Source: Psychrobacter maritimus
GTDB taxonomy: Bacteria > Pseudomonadota > Gammaproteobacteria > Pseudomonadales > Moraxellaceae
Reading direction: 5' to 3'
Length of the DNA: 64,000 nt
Assembly: GCF_904846345.1 (NCBI RefSeq)
Contig: NZ_CAJHAJ010000005.1
Location: 1 to 64,000, forward strand
Part shown: positions 36,415-48,146 of the stretch, one piece after another
Position numbering within the stretch: the stretch's first letter is position 1
Layout of the letters: each line of letters opens with the position of its first letter
Notes under the pieces: model-generated
What the model was told of the DNA's origin: nothing
Database searches by the model: none
Seen by the model: only the letters and a program-made list of their open reading frames with translations
Program-made: the position numbers and the translations under genes

Positions 36415-38463
36415 TTATTTTAGCAATTGCTGGAGCTGACTGACGACCCCTGCAACATCTAGACCACAATCAGCCATTTGTTCTGCTGGCGAACCATGGG
36501 CGATAAAGCGATCAGAGATACCGATATTACAGATAACTGGGTGGCTATTTTTGAAGGCTGGCGATTCGTTAAGTAAATACTCATTTACCGCACTGCCCGC
36601 GCCGCCCATAATCATATGCTCTTCTAGCGTCGCAATATGGGTGATGCCTTGCTCGATTAAGGTTTCAAGCAAATGGGTATCTAAAGGTTTTACCCAGCGC
36701 ATATTCACCACATGTACCTGACAGTGTGATTTTATATTATCGTTAATTAGGCTTTCTGCCGCTTGCTGAGCCGTCGCAACCATCGTACCAAAGGCTAATA
36801 ACGCCAATTTATTAGGCGCGTCGTCTTGACCTAATACCGACTCTACCACTGCTTTGCCAATGGGATAAACTTGCGTTGGCTGAGTAATGACTGCGCCTGT
36901 ACCAACGCCGCGCGGATAGCGTACAGCCGTGCAACCTTGATATTCATAGCAAGTATTAAGCAGATGGTAGCATTCGTTTTCGTCTTTTGGCGCGGCAATC
37001 AGCATATTAGGCACGCAGCGTAAAAAAGCAAAATCGAATACCCCTGCATGGGTTGCGCCGTCTTCACCGACCAAACCGGCGCGATCAATGGCAAACATCA
37101 CGTCAAGATTTTGTAAAGCCACATCATGGATAAGTTGATCGTAGCCACGCTGCAAAAAGGTTGAATAAATCGCGACGATAGGTTTGACGCCTTGGGTTGC
37201 CATTCCACCGGCTAAAGTTACCGCATGTTGCTCAGCAATCGCCACATCAAAAAAGCGCTTAGGGAATTGACGGGCAAACTCAATCATTCCCGAGCCTTCT
37301 TCCATCGCTGGGGTAATGGCAAGCAATTTCTCGTCAGTAGCAGCTTTATCGCATAAAAACCGGCCAAATACTTGCGAGTATTTTAAGAGCGGTGTGCTGG
37401 TTGTTAAACTGTCTTTTACTGCTTCCTTCTCGCTATCTTCAGCAGGTAATTTACTGATAGCGTGATAGCCGACTGGATCTAATTCAGCAGGCGCAAAACC
37501 TTTACCTTTGGTGGTATAAATATGGACTAAAACAGGACCTTTTAACTGCTTGGCAAGCGATAGTACGCGCAGCAGCTCAGGAATATTATGCCCATCAAAT
37601 GGACCAAAATAGGTAAAACCAATTGCTTTAAATAAATTGTCTTCTAATTGCGGAACATCGCGTAGCTCTTTATGACGTTTACGGCGGTCAAAGGCTTGCA
37701 TATCAGGGCGCTTGCACAGTACTGGCTCGCCTACATCGGAGATATCAACCTGATAACCTGATTCCCATAGCGTCGCTAAATGCCGCGAGAAGCCACCGAT
37801 AGAGCAAGATATTGACATATCATTGTCATTTAAAATTACCAGCAAATCAGCATCTTGTTGTACGGCGTCATTCATCGCTTCAAAAGCCATGCCACCGGTC
37901 ATCGCCCCATCACCAATAATACAGGCAACCGTTTGTTTAAGGCCTTGATAACGAAGTGCTAAGCTCATACCCAAAGCTGCTGAGATAGACGTCGATGAAT
38001 GCCCAACCCCAAAAGTATCGTAAACTGACTCGGCGCGTTCAGGAAAAGCGGTCAAACCGTCTTTTGAGCGTATGGTGCCAAGCTTATCACGGCGACCGGT
38101 CAATACTTTATGGGCATAAGCTTGATGACCTACGTCCCAGACAATCTGGTCTTGCGGCGCATCTAGCAAATAATGCAGCGCGATGGTCAACTCAATCACG
38201 CCTAAGTTGGCACCAAAATGACCGCCACTTTGACCGGCTGAATAAAGCAAAAAAAGCCGTAGCTCATCCGCTAAGGTGATTAGCTGACTCTCGCTAAACG
38301 CTTTTAAATCAATCGGTGCGTCTACCGTATCAAGCAGCGGCGTATGCGGACGCTCACGTGGAATAGCGGCATACGTTTGCTGCAGGTTTGATAGCGGTGC
38401 AGCAGAATCAATGGCTGACGCAGATAATGACTTAGACTGTGGGGAATGAGTTGACTGCTGCAT
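36415..38463 (-). CDS. dxs: 1-Deoxy-D-xylulose-5-phosphate synthase
   Basis: Dxs condenses pyruvate and glyceraldehyde 3-phosphate with thiamine diphosphate to feed isoprenoid, thiamine and pyridoxal synthesis. Visible motifs: [31 protein letters not shown], the ThDP motif [21 protein letters not shown], the transketolase pyrimidine domain with [11 protein letters not shown], and GGAGSAVNE. The N-terminal ~55 residues are extra, Ser-rich and variable. The frame can also start at TTG 38484, but ATG 38463 seems likelier. The following 38464-39086 gap holds repeats listed separately. Confidence 0.95.
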   Translation of the reverse strand: MQQSTHSPQSKSLSASAIDSAAPLSNLQQTYAAIPRERPHTPLLDTVDAPIDLKAFSESQLITLADELRLFLLYSAGQSGGHFGANLGVIELTIALHYLLDAPQDQIVWDVGHQAYAHKVLTGRRDKLGTIRSKDGLTAFPERAESVYDTFGVGHSSTSISAALGMSLALRYQGLKQTVACIIGDGAMTGGMAFEAMNDAVQQDADLLVILNDNDMSISCSIGGFSRHLATLWESGYQVDISDVGEPVLCKRPDMQAFDRRKRHKELRDVPQLEDNLFKAIGFTYFGPFDGHNIPELLRVLSLAKQLKGPVLVHIYTTKGKGFAPAELDPVGYHAISKLPAEDSEKEAVKDSLTTSTPLLKYSQVFGRFLCDKAATDEKLLAITPAMEEGSGMIEFARQFPKRFFDVAIAEQHAVTLAGGMATQGVKPIVAIYSTFLQRGYDQLIHDVALQNLDVMFAIDRAGLVGEDGATHAGVFDFAFLRCVPNMLIAAPKDENECYHLLNTCYEYQGCTAVRYPRGVGTGAVITQPTQVYPIGKAVVESVLGQDDAPNKLALLAFGTMVATAQQAAESLINDNIKSHCQVHVVNMRWVKPLDTHLLETLIEQGITHIATLEEHMIMGGAGSAVNEYLLNESPAFKNSHPVICNIGISDRFIAHGSPAEQMADCGLDVAGVVSQLQQLLK

Positions 38464-38503
38464 AGAACGTACGATACCTACCAATCTGCTGACAAAATGC
38501 TAC

Positions 38504-38550
38504 CTTAGACAGTGGCTATTACTAGCAACTGTTACTAGCAACTGTCTAAG
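38504..38550. repeat. Inverted repeat enclosing a 13-bp tandem duplication upstream of dxs
   Basis: CTTAGACAGT (38504-38513) and ACTGTCTAAG (38541-38550) can form a 10-bp stem. Between and overlapping the right arm, TTACTAGCAACTG is duplicated (38519-38531, 38532-38544). It is 41-87 bp from the dxs ATG. The rest of this 600-bp divergent gap to ribA shows no gene. Confidence 0.8.
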
Positions 38551-39086
38551 TGGCGTTAATAATAGCGCGGCATCATAAAATACTTGATACCACAGGCTAT
38601 ATAATTATTAATACAGCTTTTAATATAGCTGTGAATAACGAAAAATACGCTATTTAATATAAGGCGTTACTTTTAATCTTATGTTGCTTTTAATCTTATA
38701 ATGCTAAAGGCAGTGATAAAGATGGTTATCAATGCTGTTATAAATCATGGCAATGTTTAATGATGATGCTTAATGACAATGTTTACCATGCTCAATGATT
38801 TTGCATGCATATCTGACCTTGGTGACGACATAGTAATGTAAGGGCAAAGACTTGTCACTGTATCCGTCAAAATAGTATGGCATAATAGCATTTATTTTTA
38901 ATTGTCGCTTTAATCATCGTGCGCCGTCTGTGAACTTTGTGTGTTTTTCCAATAAATATCAGCCATCTGCTATTTGAATCAGCAGCGCCTAGGCAATACC
39001 TTAGCTATTATTATAAAGCTTTAACAGATACCACAAAGCTTAAATAGACCTCTAGCGCCACGATGATCGGCTTATGCAGGACATTA

Positions 39087-39770
39087 ATGTCATATCAATT
39101 TATTACTACTGCCAAACTACCTACTCGTCACGGCGAGTTTGATATTCATATCTTTGAAAATGAAGACGGTCAAGAGCATGTCATGCTTACCGTAGGTTTA
39201 CCTGTGGTCAATCAAGCTGATGCTTTAAATCAGGCTGATACGGCGCTAAACCAACAAGGCGCGGCGCCAGCAGAGCCCCTCATCCCGCTGATACGTATTC
39301 ATTCGGAATGTCTAACGGGTGATGCCTTTAGCTCACTAAAATGCGACTGTGGTCCACAGCTAAACACTGCCATGCATGCGATACAAGAGACTGGCTGCGG
39401 GGCGATATTATACCTGCGTCAAGAAGGTCGCGGGATTGGTCTGACCAATAAAATCCGCGCTTATGCCTTGCAAGATCAAGGTCATGATACCTTAGATGCC
39501 AATCTCATGTTAGGCTTACCGGCTGATGCGCGCGTTTATGATATGTGCGGACCGATGCTTGCCCATGTCGGTGTTGATAGCGTACGCTTGATTACCAATA
39601 ACCCTGATAAAGTCGCTTATTTAACGCAGCACGGTATCGATGTCGTTGAACGAGTGCCATTATTGGTTGGGGTTAACGACATGAATGCTGAATATCTAGC
39701 AACCAAACGCGATCGTATGGGTCATCTGCTAGATAAAGACTTTAATACTGCATTACACCTTAATAAATAG
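39087..39770 (+). CDS. ribA: GTP cyclohydrolase II
   Basis: RibA opens GTP to the first riboflavin precursor. The sequence has [20 protein letters not shown] with the three zinc-binding cysteines, [21 protein letters not shown] (GTP site and catalytic residues) and RLITNNP. I chose ATG 39087, preceded by AGGA, over ATG 39063. An Ala/Asn/Gln-rich insertion ([20 protein letters not shown]) near residues 55-75 appears built from a repeated unit. hemF follows after 18 bp. Confidence 0.95.
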   Translation: MSYQFITTAKLPTRHGEFDIHIFENEDGQEHVMLTVGLPVVNQADALNQADTALNQQGAAPAEPLIPLIRIHSECLTGDAFSSLKCDCGPQLNTAMHAIQETGCGAILYLRQEGRGIGLTNKIRAYALQDQGHDTLDANLMLGLPADARVYDMCGPMLAHVGVDSVRLITNNPDKVAYLTQHGIDVVERVPLLVGVNDMNAEYLATKRDRMGHLLDKDFNTALHLNK

Positions 39771-39773
39771 TAA

Positions 39774-40808
<1,035 letters not shown>

Positions 40809-40891
40809 TCATCATTGGCATAATAAACCACAGACGGCGTCAATGTTTACATCAGTAATAGGTTATTTTTAATCTATATAAGCTATAAAAT

Positions 40892-40928
40892 AATAAGGGT
40901 CAGCGATAGGTGCTGACCCTTGTTATTT
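40892..40928 (+). terminator. Intrinsic terminator after hemF
   Basis: A 10-bp stem (AAGGGTCAGC with GCTGACCCTT) and GTTATTT after it, 84 bp beyond the hemF stop. The T-run is weak. Confidence 0.65.
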
Positions 40929-41102
40929 AAGCAACAGCGATATGGGTTAAAAACAAGCTATTAAGTACAGAGCAGATATCGTCGTCTTTAATACTTAAAA
41001 CAACAACATAACATTTATTTTAATAGTCGCAATTTAATCAGGTGGCGAGCATGAAGATGCTACGGCGCCTTTTTATTAGCCACGTATAAAGGAGCAATAC
41101 AG

Positions 41103-41573
41103 ATGGCACAGGTTTCTAATAACAAATCATTTAAGTCTATCGTTGGCATCACCTTAATGGCAGCTGCTTTAGGTCTGACGGCTTGTAGCACGCCCGTTGA
41201 CCCTGACGTTAAAGCGCGTCAAGACAGCATGAAAAGCTGGGGTGATGCAATGGGTATCATGGGTGATATGGCGGAAGCACCTGATACATTTGATGCCGAA
41301 GTATTTAAAGAACAAGCGGCATTTTTGGCGAAGGACTCTGCCAGCCCTTGGAGCCATTTTGAAAACCAAGAAGCGACTGGTAACGCCACTGAAGCGGTTT
41401 GGAACAACGTTGATGGTTTCCGTACTAAAGCAGATAACTTTCAAAAAGCCACTGCTGAGTTAAATACCGTGGCACAAACAGCGACCAGTATGGATCAGGT
41501 CCTACCAGCATTCGGTCAAGTGGGTGAAAGCTGCAAATCATGCCATACCGACTTTAAAGTAAAAAAAGACTAA
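41103..41573 (+). CDS. Cytochrome c-prime-like lipoprotein
   Basis: This 156-residue protein has a lipoprotein signal peptide with lipobox LTAC (Cys28). The helical domain ends in a single haem site CKSCH (Cys144, Cys147, His148). A haem site close to the C-terminus of a four-helix protein is the class II cytochrome c (c-prime) pattern. Family roles include binding NO or CO and acting in nitrosative stress. Membrane anchoring by lipid is unusual for the family. AAAGGAG precedes the ATG and a strong terminator follows, so it is monocistronic. Confidence 0.87.
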   Translation: MAQVSNNKSFKSIVGITLMAAALGLTACSTPVDPDVKARQDSMKSWGDAMGIMGDMAEAPDTFDAEVFKEQAAFLAKDSASPWSHFENQEATGNATEAVWNNVDGFRTKADNFQKATAELNTVAQTATSMDQVLPAFGQVGESCKSCHTDFKVKKD

Positions 41574-41594
41574 TGAGCCTTTGCTATCAAATAT

Positions 41595-41628
41595 AAAAAG
41601 CCGCTATTTTAACGATAGCGGCTTTTTT
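41595..41628 (+). terminator. Intrinsic terminator after cytochrome c-prime gene
   Basis: A 13-bp stem (AAAAAGCCGCTAT with ATAGCGGCTTTTT) followed by T, 22 bp after the stop. The A-run also allows use from the other strand. Confidence 0.88.
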
Positions 41629-41702
41629 ATTGGTGATTTCTCAAACCTACAAACTTGTTTAGATAATCCATCTTATTAATAGGTTTATCAAACTTTTAAA
41701 AA

Positions 41703-42317
41703 TTAGCCCATTAAATCTGCTTGCACGATTTCAATCCAGTAGCCGTCAACATCTTTAATAAAGACGATATTTTTCATACTACCCTCATCTGGGCGTTTTT
41801 TAAACTCAACGTTATTTTCATCGAACCAAGCAACCGCTTCATCCAAATTGGGCACACTAAAGCAGATATGACCAAAACCTTGCGGTTCAGCATTGCCATC
41901 ATGATAACTAAAATCCGCTTGTGTCTCGGTGCCATAGTTATGAGTCAATTCTAAAATACCGCGTTGACGGAAAGCAAAAATCTCTAAGTCAGCACCAGCT
42001 GGCAAGTTTTCACGCTCGCTTTCAGTCAGCTTGGCTAAAAAGTACAAATCAAAACCCATCGCTGGGAATTTTTTCACCGCCAATAAGGTCATTCCTAAGA
42101 CGCCGGTATAAAACGCCAATGACTTAGCAGGATCTTTTACCCGCAGCATCGTATGGTTAAACGTGTATCCTGTGGTTTGAGCTGAAATCGGCTGAACGCC
42201 GTCAGTTTTTACGCTGCTTGCAGGTTGGGCTATGGCGTTTTGATGATTAGTTGCTTGGTTATTAACTGCTTGATTACCTGTTTCTTGATTGCTATTTAAG
42301 CTTTCTGAATCAGTCAT
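41703..42317 (-). CDS. gloA: Lactoylglutathione lyase (glyoxalase I)
   Basis: GloA turns the methylglyoxal-glutathione adduct into lactoylglutathione. Metal ligands are visible in NHTMLRV (His55), LELTHN, GFGHICFSV and YWIEIV. The pattern, with the longer KFPAMGFDLYFLA loop, is like the eukaryote-type/zinc glyoxalases. Residues 1-48 are an Asn/Gln/Ala-rich extension with degenerate repeats (NQETGNQAVNNQATNHQN) that is not part of the fold. GGGG precedes the ATG. Confidence 0.93.
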   Translation of the reverse strand: MTDSESLNSNQETGNQAVNNQATNHQNAIAQPASSVKTDGVQPISAQTTGYTFNHTMLRVKDPAKSLAFYTGVLGMTLLAVKKFPAMGFDLYFLAKLTESERENLPAGADLEIFAFRQRGILELTHNYGTETQADFSYHDGNAEPQGFGHICFSVPNLDEAVAWFDENNVEFKKRPDEGSMKNIVFIKDVDGYWIEIVQADLMG

Positions 42318-42431
42318 AATTTCCCCAATATTTCAGTATTTTTAATCGTTAATAGTGGATACGCTGTCGATGTTATCGCGTATCAGCCAGCCGTATCCTA
42401 ACTATGATAGACATTTCATGCTAAATGTCTA

Positions 42432-43070
42432 TTAAACATCTAAAAACCGTACCTTGCCTGTCTCTAAATTATACTCGGCACCCACAACAAGCAGCTGACC
42501 GCTATTGGTTAGGTCTTCTAGCGCGCGCGAACCGTGTTTTAATTGGCTAACCGACATGCGTACATTGGCCCGGATAGAGCGATCGACCAGCTCATCTGCA
42601 TCGACATCTTGACCATTGGCAGTGGCAAGCTCATGCAAGTTATAGACGCTAGGACGGATACGATCAACGATTGACTGCAAGTTTGGTGAGTAGTTTTGCT
42701 CAGGATTAATCAGCGCCTCAACACATGCGGTCACCGCGCCGCAATGCGAATGCCCAAGGACCACCACCAACTTGGTGCCAAATTTTTCAGCGGCAAACTC
42801 AACCGAACCAATTTGCGATGGCGCAACCACATTGCCCGCCACGCGTATGACAAACAAATCGCCCAAGCCCTGATCAAATACAATCTCAACCGGCACACGT
42901 GCGTCCGAGCAGCCCAAAATAATCGCTAACGGGTCTTGATCACTGATTAATTCTGGACGTTTTTGGGTACAAGGGTCGGTGCTGGTCAAACTATCGACAT
43001 AGCGTGCATTACCTTCTTTAAGCAGCGCTAATGCTTCTTGACCAGTTTTTGGGCGGGTATCGTTAGGCAT
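42432..43070 (-). CDS. can: Beta-class carbonic anhydrase
   Basis: This 212-residue enzyme interconverts CO2 and bicarbonate. Zinc ligands are Cys54 in GCSDAR (with the Asp/Arg dyad), His107 and Cys110 in GHSHCGAV. RVAGN and SVEFAA are also typical. AAGGA precedes the ATG. A 10-bp hairpin (42407-42432) overlaps the stop but lacks a T-run. Confidence 0.94.
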   Translation of the reverse strand: MPNDTRPKTGQEALALLKEGNARYVDSLTSTDPCTQKRPELISDQDPLAIILGCSDARVPVEIVFDQGLGDLFVIRVAGNVVAPSQIGSVEFAAEKFGTKLVVVLGHSHCGAVTACVEALINPEQNYSPNLQSIVDRIRPSVYNLHELATANGQDVDADELVDRSIRANVRMSVSQLKHGSRALEDLTNSGQLLVVGAEYNLETGKVRFLDV

Positions 43071-43384
43071 AAAAAGGGATCCTTGATTATTAATGTGGGT
43101 AATATCCTACATTGCGCTAGCATTCTGCTTTTGACGTTGACTTATCTTCAAGCTCAGCCGGTTGCTATGGCAAATATCACTATATTTAGCATACATAAAA
43201 TGATTGTATAGGAAGCAAGCCAAAAAAATGGTAAAAATTCTTTATTTTAATATCACTCGTTACCTTGCCGATTTATTAACAACCATAAGATGACTTTGGC
43301 AAATAGATACAGCCCCTATGCTAAAAACGAACAAGCGCCACCAACCAACGGATAACGAACTTGCACTAATTTACCGCAAGGGTT

Positions 43385-43393
43385 TGTTATAAT
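43385..43393 (+). promoter_or_regulatory. Extended -10 promoter of potABC
   Basis: TGTTATAAT lies in the 518-bp gap before potA and gives a leader of about 190 nt. TTGCAC at 43361 is too far to be an ideal -35. Nothing else in the gap is recognisable. Confidence 0.5.
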
Positions 43394-43588
43394 ACGCAGC
43401 AAGCAGACCCCATATAGCCATCGCTTATCGCCATGCTAAATACCGTGCGATACCAAATGACTCAATAAGCCATTAGCTACCTTAACAAATAATTCGTTAA
43501 ACCAAAAAGCCATTATGCTACTGACATTGCTGACAGTATCTAATATTCATAACGCTACTGAGCGTTTGGTATTTTAGGAATCAACCTT

Positions 43589-44869
43589 ATGACCGAATCA
43601 AATTTACAGACGCAGTCCACGCCTGCCTCAACCCATACTGACAAGGTGCTGCTGCAACTGACTGGTCTAAAAAAAATCTATGACCAAACCGAAGTCTTAA
43701 AGGACATCAACCTTGATATTCAGCATGGTGAATTTATCACCTTGCTTGGTCCATCAGGCTGCGGTAAAACGACGTTATTACGACTGATTGCTGGTTTTGA
43801 GCAGCCTAATGCTGGGGCGATTTATCTCGATGGCGTCCAGATGGCAGGCTTGCCCGCGGATAAGCGTCCGGTCAATACCGTGTTTCAGCAATATGCGTTA
43901 TTCCCGCATATGACGGTGGCGCAAAACGTCGCTTACGGACTTAAATTAAAGAAAGTGCCAAAAGATGAGATTCAAACGCGGGTGCGTGAGATGCTAGCGA
44001 TGGTACAACTTGAGCATTTGGCCAATCGCAAACCACAAGATTTATCCGGTGGTCAGCAGCAGCGGGTGGCGATTGCGCGCGCGGTCATTAATCGTCCTAA
44101 ACTATTATTGCTCGATGAGCCCTTATCGGCGCTCGATCATAAGCTGCGTCTGCAAATGCAATCTGAGCTTAAACGTCTGCAACGTGAGCTTGGCATTACT
44201 TTTGTCTTTGTCACCCACGATCAAGAAGAAGCGCTGTCGATGTCAGACCGCATTGCCGTGATGAAAGACGGCAGATTTCAGCAAATTGGCACGCCGATTG
44301 AGATTTATGAAACCCCTGCCAATCTCTTTACTGCCAAGTTTATCGGTGAGACCAATTTATTTAAAGCAGAAGTCAAAGGCGTCTACCCTGAGCAGCCCGA
44401 TCGTGATGGGCGCGTGACCAATGGGCGGATTGAGGTCGAGGTCTGCGAAGCCCAAGCGCAAGAGGGTCCGACGACCTTACGTAATCTGCGCCGTCCTGAC
44501 TTTGCCAATGACGTGCAAGTTGGTGATATCGTCAATTTATTGCTACGTCCGGAAGATTTGCGCATTTATGATCCCAATGATAAAGAGCATGGCGGCTTAC
44601 TTGGGCGGGTAATTGAAAGTAATTATAAAGGCAGTACCTTAGACTCGATTATTGAGCTAACGAACGGTCATATTATTAAAGCATCAGAATTCTTTGATGA
44701 AGATGACCCAAGTTTTGATTATAAGCTGAATGAAGGCGTCAAAGTATCGTGGGTAGATGGCTGGGAATGGGTGTTGCCAGAAGAACAAGACGGTACGCTT
44801 GCTAGCGGCATTGATAATGGGATGAATAATAGCACTAGCAAATTAGCTGTCCAAAAGGATATCAGCTAA
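43589..44869 (+). CDS. potA: Spermidine/putrescine ABC transporter ATP-binding protein PotA
   Basis: This 426-residue ABC ATPase has Walker [11 protein letters not shown]-loop [12 protein letters not shown], signature LSGGQQQR, Walker [13 protein letters not shown] and the switch His in [10 protein letters not shown]-terminal TOBE regulatory domain ([10 protein letters not shown]) follows. It overlaps potB by TAATG. The family imports polyamines with PotB, PotC and a PotD binding protein; no potD follows here. The last ~25 residues are an extra Asn/Ser tail. Confidence 0.93.
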   Translation: MTESNLQTQSTPASTHTDKVLLQLTGLKKIYDQTEVLKDINLDIQHGEFITLLGPSGCGKTTLLRLIAGFEQPNAGAIYLDGVQMAGLPADKRPVNTVFQQYALFPHMTVAQNVAYGLKLKKVPKDEIQTRVREMLAMVQLEHLANRKPQDLSGGQQQRVAIARAVINRPKLLLLDEPLSALDHKLRLQMQSELKRLQRELGITFVFVTHDQEEALSMSDRIAVMKDGRFQQIGTPIEIYETPANLFTAKFIGETNLFKAEVKGVYPEQPDRDGRVTNGRIEVEVCEAQAQEGPTTLRNLRRPDFANDVQVGDIVNLLLRPEDLRIYDPNDKEHGGLLGRVIESNYKGSTLDSIIELTNGHIIKASEFFDEDDPSFDYKLNEGVKVSWVDGWEWVLPEEQDGTLASGIDNGMNNSTSKLAVQKDIS

Positions 44870-45777
44870 TGGCGCGTCCTAACTTAAGTAATAAAAAATC
44901 AAGTAATAAAAACTTGAGCAATAGAAGCCCTTTCCGTACCGCAACGCTATGGCTGATTTGGGGTTGGCTGCTCATCTTTGCCTTATTGCCAAATATACTG
45001 GTGATTGCGGTCAGCTTTTTGACCCGTGATAGCACAGCTTTTATTAGTTTGCCGGTCACTATCGACAGCTATGTGCGCATGATTGACCCGCTTTATTTCG
45101 ATGTCTTTGTGCATTCATTATGGATGGCGGGCATCACAACGGTCATCTGCTTATTACTTGGCTACCCGTTTGCTTGGTTTGTATCCCGAGTCAGTAAACG
45201 CTGGCAGCCACTGTTGATGCTCATGCTAATACTGCCATTTTGGACCAATTCTTTGGTACGAACTTATGCGCTAAAACTATTATTTGCCAGTAATGGCTTG
45301 ATTAATAAATCCTTATTAACAATCGGCATCATCGATGCGCCCATTGATATTTTATATACCCAAGGGGCGGTCATTGCGGGTTTAACCTATTTATTATTTC
45401 CTTTTATGGTGCTGCCGCTGTATGCGGTATTTAGCGACTTACGCAATGATATGCTGCTTGCCTCGCAAGATTTAGGCGCTTCAAAACGACAAACCTTTTG
45501 GCATGTGGTATTACCCTTGACCACACCGGGGATTATCTCAGGGGTGCTGTTGGTACTACTGCCAGCGATGGGCATGTTTTACGTCGCCGATATTTTGGGC
45601 GGCTCGCGTAATTTACTCGTTGGTAATATTATCAAAAACCAGTTTTTAGATGCCCGTGATTGGCCATTTGGCGCGGCCGCCAGTGTGCTATTAACGCTTG
45701 CGATGGCGGTATTATTACTCGCTTATCGCGCCAGTAGCCGCCGTATTGGCAAGACTGATTTTAGCGAGGTGGCTTAA
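44869..45777 (+). CDS. potB: Polyamine ABC transporter permease PotB
   Basis: This 302-residue permease has six membrane helices and the EAA coupling loop DLGASKRQTFWHVVLPL near 200-217. Start and stop overlap the neighbours (TAATG), so the three pot genes are translationally coupled. The first ~20 residues are an Asn/Ser/Lys-rich repeat-like leader. Confidence 0.92.
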   Translation: MARPNLSNKKSSNKNLSNRSPFRTATLWLIWGWLLIFALLPNILVIAVSFLTRDSTAFISLPVTIDSYVRMIDPLYFDVFVHSLWMAGITTVICLLLGYPFAWFVSRVSKRWQPLLMLMLILPFWTNSLVRTYALKLLFASNGLINKSLLTIGIIDAPIDILYTQGAVIAGLTYLLFPFMVLPLYAVFSDLRNDMLLASQDLGASKRQTFWHVVLPLTTPGIISGVLLVLLPAMGMFYVADILGGSRNLLVGNIIKNQFLDARDWPFGAAASVLLTLAMAVLLLAYRASSRRIGKTDFSEVA

Positions 45778-46619
45778 TGTCTGGTAATTCATCCAATAAC
45801 TCGTCAATCAATAGCTCACCCATAAAAGCCAAACGCTCTATCAAGCCATCTAGCATTGGCAGTATCGCCGCCAAAGGCTATCTTGGTCTGATTTACACTT
45901 TATTATATCTGCCCATCATCGTATTGGTGGTGATGTCATTTAATAAGTCAAAAATTGGCTATAACTGGGGTGGCTTTAGTTTAAAGTGGTACGAGTCGCT
46001 ATTTAACAATCAGGCGATGCTCGATGCCTTTTGGCATTCTATTGTCTTGGGCTTGGTTGCCGCTACAGTTTCTACAGTCATCGGTACATTAACTGCGCTT
46101 GCGCTGCATCGCTATGACTTCCGCGGTAAAGGGCTGCTAAACGGGCTGCTATTTGTGCTGATGATGTCGCCTGAGATTGTCTTGGCGATATCGCTATTGG
46201 CACTGTTTTTATTAATCGGACTGCAGCTCGGTTTTGTCTCGCTATTATTAGCGCATATTACTTTTTGCCTGCCATTTGTGGTCATTACCGTTTTTGCGCG
46301 TTTAAGTAGTTTGGATGAACGTTTGATGGAAGCGGCGCGAGATTTGGGTGCTAGCGAATCTATGATGGTGCGTACGGTCTTGATTCCAGTGATTTTTCCA
46401 GCGGTGATGGCAGGATGGTTACTAGCCTTTACCTTATCGCTCGATGATGTAGTGGTATCGACCTTTGTCACCGGCCCTAGCTATGAGATTTTGCCGTTGC
46501 GTATTTATTCTATGGTACGCGTGGGACTTAAGCCTGAAGTCAATGCCATTGGGACCATTTTACTCGTCGCTTCGTTAATTTTGGTGGTTATCTCGCAATT
46601 ACTCCTACGTCGGCGCTGA
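45777..46619 (+). CDS. potC: Polyamine ABC transporter permease PotC
   Basis: This 280-residue permease has six membrane helices and the EAA motif DLGASESMMVRTVLIPV near 185-202. The N-terminus (MSGNSSNNSSINSSP) is low-complexity. It ends the transporter operon; a regulator gene follows 132 bp later, and no binding-protein gene is present. Confidence 0.92.
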   Translation: MSGNSSNNSSINSSPIKAKRSIKPSSIGSIAAKGYLGLIYTLLYLPIIVLVVMSFNKSKIGYNWGGFSLKWYESLFNNQAMLDAFWHSIVLGLVAATVSTVIGTLTALALHRYDFRGKGLLNGLLFVLMMSPEIVLAISLLALFLLIGLQLGFVSLLLAHITFCLPFVVITVFARLSSLDERLMEAARDLGASESMMVRTVLIPVIFPAVMAGWLLAFTLSLDDVVVSTFVTGPSYEILPLRIYSMVRVGLKPEVNAIGTILLVASLILVVISQLLLRRR

Positions 46620-46751
46620 TGTTAAATTTTACTTTCATAACAGCTTTAACATTATTAGATAAAAAGCTTTAACCGTTTTTTCAGCCTTTATTTTTAAGCC
46701 TTTATAAGTCGCAATTTCTCATTTTTTTAACGTCAGTGGTTAGGTCATTTT

Positions 46752-47642
46752 ATGCTAGAGCTTCGTCATCTTAATACACTAACTGCGCTGCGAGCCCATG
46801 GCTCATTGGCCGCTGCTGCCGATGAGCTGCATGTCACCGCCTCTGCGGTCTCCCATCAGTTAAAAGAGCTGGAAAATTACTACGATATCAGTTTGGTCAA
46901 TCGCCGCACGCGTCCGCTGACTTTTACGCCAGCGGGCAAAACGGTATTGGCACTGGCAGACAGTATCATGCCGCAGGTCACGCGCACCAAAGCAAACTTA
47001 AAACGCTTAGCCCATGGTCAAGCAGGCAGATTGCGCTTAGCGTCTGAATGTCATAGCTGCTTTGATTGGTTGATGCCGATTCTCAATCACTATCGCCGTG
47101 AATGGTCGGATGTCGAATTGGATTTCGCTACCGGTTTTGAGCCTGAGCCGCATCATTTATTGATGGAAGGTGATATCGATTTATTGATTACCACCAGTAA
47201 TTTACCAATAGAAGGTATCAGCTATCAGCCATTATTTGAGTATGAAAGTCGTTTGGTACTGTCGCCAACCCACGACTTGGCTGAGCAACAATTCATTCAT
47301 GCCCAAGACTTGGTTGATCAGACCTTGATTGCTTATCCAGTGGAAGCTAAGCGCCTCGATATCATTGCCAATTTTATGACGCCAGCACAGGTCAGCTTTA
47401 AAAGCATGCGTACCACCGAGCTGACTGCGATGCTTATTCAGTTGGTTGCTAGTGAACGGGGGGTGGCGGCATTACCTGATTGGGTGGTCGCTGAATATGA
47501 GAAAAAAGGTTGGGTAGTTTCGCGGCCATTAGGCAGTGGCGTCTACTGTCAGCTCTATGCGGCAACGCGCACCTCGAGCCAAGAGATTGCCTATATGCAA
47601 GGGTTTGCGAGTTTATTAGAAGGAATTGTAAAACCTATCTAG
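46752..47642 (+). CDS. metR: LysR-family regulator MetR
   Basis: This 296-residue LysR protein resembles MetR closely: LRHLNTLTALRAHGSLAAAADELHVT-type HTH, LRLASECHSCFDWLMP (compare the IECHSC motif of E. coli MetR), LLITTSNLP, LIAYPVEAKRLDI and GVAALPDWVV. MetR activates methionine genes (metE, metF) with homocysteine as coinducer. None of these is adjacent. Its closeness to potABC may be accidental. A bidirectional terminator follows. Confidence 0.88.
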   Translation: MLELRHLNTLTALRAHGSLAAAADELHVTASAVSHQLKELENYYDISLVNRRTRPLTFTPAGKTVLALADSIMPQVTRTKANLKRLAHGQAGRLRLASECHSCFDWLMPILNHYRREWSDVELDFATGFEPEPHHLLMEGDIDLLITTSNLPIEGISYQPLFEYESRLVLSPTHDLAEQQFIHAQDLVDQTLIAYPVEAKRLDIIANFMTPAQVSFKSMRTTELTAMLIQLVASERGVAALPDWVVAEYEKKGWVVSRPLGSGVYCQLYAATRTSSQEIAYMQGFASLLEGIVKPI

Positions 47643-47656
47643 AAGTAATTATCACT

Positions 47657-47696
47657 AAAAAAAGAGCCGTATTAAAAATCAATATGGCTCTTTTTT
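47657..47696. terminator. Bidirectional terminator between metR and crcB
   Basis: A long stem (AAAAAAGAGCC-TATT with AATA-GGCTCTTTTTT, one mismatch) and runs of A and T on both sides, between convergent genes. Confidence 0.88.
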
Positions 47697-47714
47697 ATTG
47701 CGACATTTTTATTA

Positions 47715-48086
47715 TTACAAAACCAACTTAAAGAAATAAAAGCCAATTGCGGTTGCTAATAACGTCAGCCCCACATGTAGCCCAATCAGCCCCAAGCCCG
47801 CAAGCAGTTTGCCATTATGGATAAAGGTAAATACTTCAACGCTAAAGGTGCTAAAAGTTGTCAGCCCGCCCAAAAACCCAGTTATCACAAACAGTCTAAT
47901 ATTGGGAGACAAGCCGCTGCCCACTCGCTCAAACCACACCAGAGCTAGCCCTATCAATAGTCCACCTAAGACATTGGCGCCAAGCGTCCCAAGGGGTATC
48001 CAGTGATGCAGCGGATTAAAACGCGCCAGCCACCCTCGCAGGCAAGCGCCAATGGCAGCACCTAGTCCAATTGCAAGCCACTGCAT
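47715..48086 (-). CDS. crcB: Fluoride exporter CrcB/Fluc
   Basis: This 123-residue, four-helix protein has GxxLRG near the N-terminus, the conserved Asn in [12 protein letters not shown] and the TTFSTFS motif that lines the fluoride path. It works as a dual-topology dimer. AAGGA precedes the ATG. I see no fluoride riboswitch in the 60 bp before it. tsaD lies directly upstream on the same strand. Confidence 0.93.
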   Translation of the reverse strand: MQWLAIGLGAAIGACLRGWLARFNPLHHWIPLGTLGANVLGGLLIGLALVWFERVGSGLSPNIRLFVITGFLGGLTTFSTFSVEVFTFIHNGKLLAGLGLIGLHVGLTLLATAIGFYFFKLVL

Positions 48087-48146
48087 AAGTTATCCTTGAG
48101 TGAGATAAAGTTTAATAAACTGGATATAAGCGACCTTATAGGGCTT

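Noticed and set aside
48087..48146. Possible fluoride riboswitch before crcB
   Set aside because: Only 60 bp lie between tsaD and crcB and no matching fold or conserved bases are visible.
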